Below, one piece after another: positions 35,404 through 41,617 of a DNA stretch of 41,617 bases (position 1 is its first letter; each line of letters starts with the position of its first letter). The translations under genes and the position numbers were made by a program. The DNA comes from Candidatus Heimdallarchaeota archaeon (lineage in GTDB: Archaea > Asgardarchaeota > Heimdallarchaeia > Heimdallarchaeales > Heimdallarchaeaceae). The notes under the pieces were generated by a model that saw only the letters and a program-made list of their open reading frames with translations, had not been told where the DNA came from and made no database searches. Where the stretch lies: assembly GCA_030611665.1 (NCBI GenBank), contig JAUWPI010000004.1:1-41617 (forward strand), written 5' to 3'.

Positions 35404-38319
35404 ATGGACAAAAAGCCATTATTCCTCGCAATTTTTGTTTTGTTACTATTTCCGTTTAGTACATTAAACTCTGTACTAGCACAAAATACTAGCAACATGC
35501 AAGATACACCAAGTTATTTTGAAGATTTGTCAAACTTGCTAAGTTCGAACTTAGATAAAGGTAAAGCAACAAACATGCTAAAGGAAAGATGGAAGGAACC
35601 TATGAGTTCTACATCTGTTAAAGCAAAATTGATGGATTTCAACAACAGAGCGTTTATTTCATTTTTTAGTTTTGATGAAAGGAATAGTTTTCAAGATTAT
35701 GCAGCAAGTAATGGTTTACTTATCGAAGAGGTTAACAAAGTTATTCCAGCAATAACAGTCATTTACAATTTGAATCAAATTTCAAAGCTAAATTTCGATG
35801 ATTTTAGAATAAAGTACGTTTATCCAATTGGAACAAATTCATTTTCAGTTCCTCAAAATATTGATATTGAACTATCAGGTCAAACAGATCTTTCAGAAAT
35901 CAGACAAGCGCTTGAAATCGATAAAATTCATGATGAGGGGTACTTTGGGCATGGGATTACAATTGCGGTTTTAGATAGTGGAGTGAACAGCACTATTGCA
36001 CCTGCGCTACAATCGCTTCTTAATTATGATGAAGAAAAGATTGTAACAGCTTGGGTATCATCAAATATGTCTGAAGATATAAACGATTTAAGTGGTCATG
36101 GAACACATATCGTATCTGTGCTCGCAGGTAATGGTAGATATACTTCAGGACAAGGAGTTGTTCAAACCTACAATTATGGAATTGCACCTGATGCGAGCAT
36201 TGTCAATATTAAGGTCTTAGATAAGAATGGCTTTGGTGAAGATGCTTGGTTAATTGATGGTTTTTCATACGCTATATTTCGAGATGTAGATATTATCTCA
36301 GCAAGCTTAACCTCTGTGAATTTTGCTACGATTGGAGATCCAATTGAGGAATTAATGTATGAAGCTGGGAAAAGAGGAATACCTGTAATTGCTTCTGCAG
36401 GTAATTATGGGCCATCTGGGAACTCAGCTGGAGCACCAGCTTTGTGGGATTATGTAATATCTGTTGGCGCTGCAAGTGATTTGAACAATCTTGCTGTGTA
36501 CACTTCTAGAGGTCTAAACATGAATTTCTCTGCAGGTGTAGATATTATTGCTCCTGGCAATTCTATTGGTGGCAGTGATGCTTCCAATGGAGGTATAAGG
36601 TATGTTTCTGGAACTTCAGTTTCAGCCCCAATTGTTGCTGGAGTTATTGCGTTATTAATGGAAGCATTCCCTGATTCAAATTCACATGTTTATGAAACAG
36701 CACTCTTCGAAACCGCTAATGATATCTATGTTCCTATAATTGCTCAAGGTAATGGTATCATTAGTCCATATGAAGCATATCAATACATAATTGAGAAGCA
36801 AGGAGTAGATGTTTTTTCAATTAATCCTAGAAGAATCTCACCTGAAAATACCTACTTTTATGAATGTGTGGAGGGAACGACGACAGAATTTAAGATTAAA
36901 CTTATCTCATCAATTGACCAAACGATATACGTTGATGTCCCTAGGTATTCCAGTAATATACAAATAGCAGATTATTTTGATGTTACTGCTGGATGGAACC
37001 ACATTTCATTTAACATTAGTTTACCATTGACGCAAAGAATAACTAACATTATCTCATCAATTGAATTTTCTAATGATGATGATGTAACTAGTAAAATGAA
37101 TATTCAAATTCAAACAAGAATCTATGGTGGTAAGGTATTATTTGATATCTCTCATGAGAATTCAACAGATAACAAATGGTTTGATGCATCTACACCTATT
37201 GGAGCTCATAGTTTTACATCCAGAGTTCTAAAAGATAGAGGATTTCACGTTTCATATCAGAAAGAAGGTTCGCTTAATCTAAATACTACTGATATATTAG
37301 TAATATCTGACCCTGAACTAAATTATACTACAGACGAGTTGAACACGATATATGACTTCATTTCATCAGGAGGATCTTTACTATTTCTAGTTAATGGTCA
37401 TAGATTTATTGAGGTTGATAATGTTGAAGATGATCCAATATTATCAAGCAACTATTATGCTTGCAATCAGATTTTAGAATTATTTAACGCAAGTGTAGGA
37501 TTTAGAGTATCAATTGATTATGTTCCTTATTATGCTAATATTCAAAGTGACATTGATTTCATTTCAACTGATTCATTTCTATTTTGGGGATGGCCTCTAA
37601 GATTTACTTCAGATGAAAACCCTGCGAACAACGTAGTTGCCACCTTCAATGCAGAGATTGAGGGGACAGAAATATCATTCAATGCAGCATTATCTACAAG
37701 CATTGGTCAAGGAAAAGCAATAATGTTTGGATCAGGATATCCATTTACAGATTTTGGATTAATTGTAGATAATATTGAGCTCAATCCTCTTCGTGTGGGT
37801 TTAGCTAAAAATTATAGATACGTGTTGGCACAAGATTCTAACAACCTTCAACTTGTTAATGATACATTTAACTGGTTAATCTCTACACATCGACCTACAA
37901 TCAATTTACAGTCTCACGCCAATGTGGTTCTAATCCGAGAACAGTTTAGGATAAGCATCGATATAAAAGATAAAGATGGATCAGTAGTCCTTTTACCTGA
38001 TAATCGAGTATCTGCAACCATACTACATCCAGACAACTCATTTAATCACATTATTTTACTGTTCAATGGACAGAATCTCAAATACGAAACAACAGTAACT
38101 CTTGAACAATATGGCATGCATACGTTTTATGTCCCATTAGAACTTGTAAACCACACTATAACAGATGGACGAAATGAAATCTTTTGTAATGTTTTGTTGT
38201 GGGAACAACTTCCATTAATTCAACAGATAACCTCAGGAATTATTTTGTTCATCTTCGTTACCATTATTCTTGTCCCAGTGTTAAGAATCAGATTTTCCAA
38301 GGTTCACCATAAGCAATAA
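35404..38319 (+). CDS. Secreted/membrane-anchored subtilisin-like (S8) protease
   Basis: 'ITIAVLDSGVN' (Asp), 'SGHGTHIVSVLAG' (His), 'GTSVSAPIVAGVIALLMEAFP' (Ser); signal peptide and C-terminal TM. Confidence 0.93.
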   Translation: MDKKPLFLAIFVLLLFPFSTLNSVLAQNTSNMQDTPSYFEDLSNLLSSNLDKGKATNMLKERWKEPMSSTSVKAKLMDFNNRAFISFFSFDERNSFQDYAASNGLLIEEVNKVIPAITVIYNLNQISKLNFDDFRIKYVYPIGTNSFSVPQNIDIELSGQTDLSEIRQALEIDKIHDEGYFGHGITIAVLDSGVNSTIAPALQSLLNYDEEKIVTAWVSSNMSEDINDLSGHGTHIVSVLAGNGRYTSGQGVVQTYNYGIAPDASIVNIKVLDKNGFGEDAWLIDGFSYAIFRDVDIISASLTSVNFATIGDPIEELMYEAGKRGIPVIASAGNYGPSGNSAGAPALWDYVISVGAASDLNNLAVYTSRGLNMNFSAGVDIIAPGNSIGGSDASNGGIRYVSGTSVSAPIVAGVIALLMEAFPDSNSHVYETALFETANDIYVPIIAQGNGIISPYEAYQYIIEKQGVDVFSINPRRISPENTYFYECVEGTTTEFKIKLISSIDQTIYVDVPRYSSNIQIADYFDVTAGWNHISFNISLPLTQRITNIISSIEFSNDDDVTSKMNIQIQTRIYGGKVLFDISHENSTDNKWFDASTPIGAHSFTSRVLKDRGFHVSYQKEGSLNLNTTDILVISDPELNYTTDELNTIYDFISSGGSLLFLVNGHRFIEVDNVEDDPILSSNYYACNQILELFNASVGFRVSIDYVPYYANIQSDIDFISTDSFLFWGWPLRFTSDENPANNVVATFNAEIEGTEISFNAALSTSIGQGKAIMFGSGYPFTDFGLIVDNIELNPLRVGLAKNYRYVLAQDSNNLQLVNDTFNWLISTHRPTINLQSHANVVLIREQFRISIDIKDKDGSVVLLPDNRVSATILHPDNSFNHIILLFNGQNLKYETTVTLEQYGMHTFYVPLELVNHTITDGRNEIFCNVLLWEQLPLIQQITSGIILFIFVTIILVPVLRIRFSKVHHKQ

Positions 38320-38364
38320 ATTAAAATAAAGTCCTTCTTTTTTGTAAATTTTGCGGTTTAACGG

Positions 38365-38384
38365 CTGTGCATCAGCATGCACAG
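38365..38384. promoter_or_regulatory. 8-bp perfect inverted repeat upstream of the wHTH gene
   Basis: CTGTGCAT-CAGC-ATGCACAG, directly followed by AAAAAGCTTATTAAAG (BRE/TATA-like). Confidence 0.45.
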
Positions 38385-38460
38385 AAAAAGCTTATTAAAG
38401 TGTGCGTCCTTGTTACACATAGAGTGCAATAATAACACACATACAAAGAAAGTGAAAAAA

Positions 38461-38739
38461 ATGCAAAGAGAAAGACTACCAAAAGGATCACTTGAAGTGA
38501 TTAAATTGTTGAAAGACAAAGGAGCACTAACTCAAAAAGAAATTATTGAAAGCTTGAATGAAAAGAAACCCCGAGCTATTCGTTACACTGTAAGACAATT
38601 ATTAGACAGAACAGTTTTAGTTAATAGAGCTAACTTTGAGGATATGAGATCAGCTTTAATTGGCATTAATCCTGAAATGGATACATCTTTAGAGAATCTA
38701 ATAACTAAAACAAAAACAAATCAACTTATTACTGTTTAA
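38461..38739 (+). CDS. Winged-helix DNA-binding protein
   Basis: 'PKGSLEVIKLLKDKGALTQKEIIESLNEKKPRAIRYTVRQLLDRTVLV'; ATG at 38461 is more plausible than 38377. Confidence 0.7.
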   Translation: MQRERLPKGSLEVIKLLKDKGALTQKEIIESLNEKKPRAIRYTVRQLLDRTVLVNRANFEDMRSALIGINPEMDTSLENLITKTKTNQLITV

Positions 38740-38810
38740 GACTACATCTAAATTTACATTGCCATCAAAATCTTTTTTATCTCCTTTTTTCCCTTAGTTT
38801 CAGAAGAAAG

Positions 38811-40103
38811 ATGTCTATCAAAGTTTACGCTAATGTTGCTGGTTTCTTCGTTTATGATTCAAATGATATGTTAAAGACATTTATAGCATACCCTAAAAAA
38901 GCAGAAGAAATAGCTGCTAGAGTTCATAATTTGTCAATTTACACCATTTCAGAAGAACTAGAAATGATACTAAAGGAAATTGATGAAGAGATTATAGAAA
39001 CCAACAGTGCTGATATAGTTAATTATGCTCGGAGTAAAGGTAAAAAATCAGAGTTGAATGTTAATTCAGAGTTTTACCAAAAATTTCTTACAAATCTTTT
39101 TCACAACTTGATCCAACAGGACTATATTTCAGATGAGAAAGAGTATCAGGAGTTAGTTAGAGAGGTTGGAATTAATCTTTCTAAAAAACGTGTTGCACAT
39201 AGTTCTCAGAGAGTGGATAAAAACGTTGTTCATGCTATTCTTTCAATGGACGATATTGATAAGACCACTAATTTGTTTTCTGCTCGAATTAGTGAGTGGT
39301 ATGGAGTGCATTTCCCTGAAATAATGAGAGAAGTTCAAAATCATCTTACTTTATGTAAGATAATAACCGCAATAGGTACAAAAGACAATTTCACAGAAGA
39401 AAATGTAAAATCATTTGGTTTTTCAAATGAAAAAAGTAAGCGTATTGTAAACCTTTCTAGAAAATCTATGGGAGCAGATTTCACAGAAAATGACTTGCGC
39501 CCACTCCAAGATTTATCTCTTCGCATGATAGATTTATATGAAGAACGAGATAAACTAGAAGCTTGGATAGACAGGGAAATTTCACGAATTGCACCAAATA
39601 TGAAGGCAATAGTAGGTGGTCCAATAGCTGCTAGGTTAATAGCACTTGCGGGGGGTCTTCGAGAATTAGCAATGAAACCTGCATCAACAATACAATTACT
39701 AGGAGCAGAAAAAGCTCTATTCAGAGCATTAAAAACTGGTGCTAAACCACCAAAACATGGTATTATCTTTCAAATACCTGTGCTTAATAGTTGCCCTTGG
39801 TGGCAGAAAGGAAATATTTCTAGAGCTATAGCAGGACGGTTAACAATTGCTGGTAGAGTTGATTTCTTTCAAGGAGAATTCATTGGTGATCAGCTGAAAT
39901 TGGAAATAGATAGAAAAATTGAGGAAATTAAAGAAAAATACAAAGAAGCTCCAGAAGGGAAGAAACCACCTGTTGATAGATCTTTCCAACCTCGGCAAAG
40001 AGGTCCTCAAATCAAACCACAATATCGAAATCAAGGGAAAGGTAAGAAGCCATACTATCCTAGAAAGAAAGGAGGAAAAAGTTCTTACCCACGGAGAAGG
40101 TGA
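38811..40103 (+). CDS. nop5: C/D box RNP scaffold protein Nop5 (Nop56/58 family)
   Basis: 'IAPNMKAIVGGPIAARLIALAGGLRELAMKPASTIQLLGAEKALFRALKTGAKPPKHGIIFQIP', Lys/Arg-rich tail. Confidence 0.96.
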   Translation: MSIKVYANVAGFFVYDSNDMLKTFIAYPKKAEEIAARVHNLSIYTISEELEMILKEIDEEIIETNSADIVNYARSKGKKSELNVNSEFYQKFLTNLFHNLIQQDYISDEKEYQELVREVGINLSKKRVAHSSQRVDKNVVHAILSMDDIDKTTNLFSARISEWYGVHFPEIMREVQNHLTLCKIITAIGTKDNFTEENVKSFGFSNEKSKRIVNLSRKSMGADFTENDLRPLQDLSLRMIDLYEERDKLEAWIDREISRIAPNMKAIVGGPIAARLIALAGGLRELAMKPASTIQLLGAEKALFRALKTGAKPPKHGIIFQIPVLNSCPWWQKGNISRAIAGRLTIAGRVDFFQGEFIGDQLKLEIDRKIEEIKEKYKEAPEGKKPPVDRSFQPRQRGPQIKPQYRNQGKGKKPYYPRKKGGKSSYPRRR

Positions 40104-40108
40104 TAATT

Positions 40109-40798
40109 ATGCCAGAAGTACACAAACACTCACATCCAAATCTGTTCTGGTTAAAAACAAAAGATGGAAGTACTCGTTTAGCAACTGTTAATGCTGAACC
40201 AGGCAAAAAAGTTTACACAGAACGTTTAGTTTTCAAGGAAGGTATTGAATACAGAACATTTAATCCACATAAAAGTAAATTAGGTGCAGCAATTATGAAG
40301 GAATTACAGAATTTTCCATTTACAGAAGGTTCAAAAATCCTTTATCTTGGTGCTGCATCAGGAACAACAGTCTCACATATTTCAGATATGATTGGTGTAG
40401 ATGGATCAATCTTCGCGGTGGAATTCTCAGCACGCTCTCTCAGAGACTTAGTAGCAGTTGCAGAAAGACGACAAAACATCATCCCTATACTTGCCGACGC
40501 TAGGTTTCCTGAAGAATATAGTTTTACCGTACCCTTAGTTGATGTTGTTTATGAGGATGTTGCTCAACCAAGACAAGCTGAAATCCTAAAAGATAATGTT
40601 CAAACCTATCTCAAAAAAGATGGTTTCTTTTTCTTTGCTGTTAAAGCAAGGAGTATAGATGTGACCAAAGACCCCAAAGTCATCTACGATGAAATTACGA
40701 AAGATCTAGAATCTTCCGGTTTAACAATTCTCGAGAAAATTGATATCGAACCTTATGAAAAGGATCATATTGTAATTATTGGTCAAAAGAAGGTTTAA
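40109..40798 (+). CDS. flpA: Fibrillarin-like rRNA/tRNA 2'-O-methyltransferase
   Basis: 'EYRTFNPHKSKLGAAI', 'ILYLGAASGTTVSHISDMIG', 'VYEDVAQPRQAEIL'; ATG at 40109. Confidence 0.96.
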   Translation: MPEVHKHSHPNLFWLKTKDGSTRLATVNAEPGKKVYTERLVFKEGIEYRTFNPHKSKLGAAIMKELQNFPFTEGSKILYLGAASGTTVSHISDMIGVDGSIFAVEFSARSLRDLVAVAERRQNIIPILADARFPEEYSFTVPLVDVVYEDVAQPRQAEILKDNVQTYLKKDGFFFFAVKARSIDVTKDPKVIYDEITKDLESSGLTILEKIDIEPYEKDHIVIIGQKKV

Positions 40799-40829
40799 GT
40801 CTCGATTTAAGTCTTCAAAATTTTTCATT

Positions 40830-41617
40830 TTATTTTAAGTCAGAATATTTCTTTACCCATCGTTTCACTAACTCAAAAGCTTTCTTCATCTGCTGAAGCT
40901 CATCAACGGTAAAAGTTGGAATAACCTGAGTAAGAGGGGTTTCTTTATCATCTTCAACAATCATTATTGCCCTTCGTTTTGTGAGAGAAGCAATGTTATG
41001 AGTCAGCACAGCACGATTGATAACATGTTTGTTCTGTGCATCATCTACACAAACAAGAACATTGAGACCACTATGTACATCTTGACTTTTATGTTCACCG
41101 AATGCATCAAAAGGAGACATCTTTGTCCAGAATTGACTAAGAAAACCTAAATCTTGTAGAATCTGAGATACATCTTCCTTCATCGAAGAAAGGCTGTCAA
41201 TAGAATAATTTAGTCTTTCTTCTTTCTCTATTTCGAGATCAAATATCCTTATCCCTTCAGCTAATGGAGTTTCTAAAATATCTTCTAGTATAGCTGCAGT
41301 TTCAGGGGGAGGATTGATGGAGTGTTCATATTCATAAATAGTTCTCCGAGATACAGAAATATCCTTTTTTTGCATACCAACTTTTTGAGCTAAATCTGCA
41401 TAACTTAGATTTTTTTCTAATCTAGATTGTCGAAGAATTCTTCTGTTAATCTGAACAAAGTATCTACCACGACTACAGTACACAATCGGAGGCATTCCAT
41501 GACCAATAAGGTTTGTAAAAGTTTCAAGTCCAACCACAGGTATTCCATACCGTAATAGAACTAATCCATCTTCAAGTTCAGTAAAACGTTTTCCTCTTTC
41601 ACCTATTATTAAGGGAG
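40830..41617 (-). CDS. Archaeal HTH (Cro/CI-type) regulator of the COG1395 type, truncated by the window edge
   Basis: 'NRRILRQSRLEKNLSYADLAQKVGMQKKDISVSRRTIYEYE'; the frame stays open to 41617 with PLIIGERGKRFTELEDGLVLLRYGIPVVGLETF. Confidence 0.8.
   Translation of the reverse strand, partial: PLIIGERGKRFTELEDGLVLLRYGIPVVGLETFTNLIGHGMPPIVYCSRGRYFVQINRRILRQSRLEKNLSYADLAQKVGMQKKDISVSRRTIYEYEHSINPPPETAAILEDILETPLAEGIRIFDLEIEKEERLNYSIDSLSSMKEDVSQILQDLGFLSQFWTKMSPFDAFGEHKSQDVHSGLNVLVCVDDAQNKHVINRAVLTHNIASLTKRRAIMIVEDDKETPLTQVIPTFTVDELQQMKKAFELVKRWVKKYSDLK

Noticed and set aside
39919-40191. + strand ORF overlapping the nop5/fibrillarin junction
   Set aside because: Out-of-frame overlap with two strongly supported genes; basic low-complexity composition.
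1-41617. CRISPR arrays, transposons, prophage
   Set aside because: No regularly spaced direct repeats, transposase motifs or phage structural genes seen by reading.

Overview
The window is AT-rich archaeal chromosomal DNA, dense with short operons. Informational genes include S8e, SRP19, Gar1, Nop5, fibrillarin, Trm1, RNase HII, an RlmE/FtsJ-type methyltransferase and an RPC34/TFE-beta-like factor. The mevalonate-entry cluster HMG-CoA synthase / thiolase / DUF35 is also present. Gene content and an MglA-like GTPase fit an Asgard-like or related archaeon, but this was not tested. I saw no rRNA, convincing tRNA, CRISPR array or transposase. The main points for follow-up are: (1) a thiolase between intact HMGS and DUF35 genes whose expected Cys nucleophile is Asn and whose GHP motif reads GDP; (2) a 78-nt element with a perfect 12-bp closing inverted repeat and a competing hairpin, just upstream of a UPF0200 kinase-like gene; (3) an RNase HII whose DEAGRG motif lies upstream of every canonical start codon, implying an ATT start; (4) a cluster of an MglA-like GTPase, a PD-(D/E)XK-like protein, a coiled-coil/wHTH protein, a degenerate NYN protein and an ATPase with a degenerate P-loop; (5) a membrane protein built of about five 2-TM repeats; (6) inverted repeats upstream of grpE, a wHTH gene and the GTPase gene. 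All functional calls come from reading motifs by eye; no database search was run.
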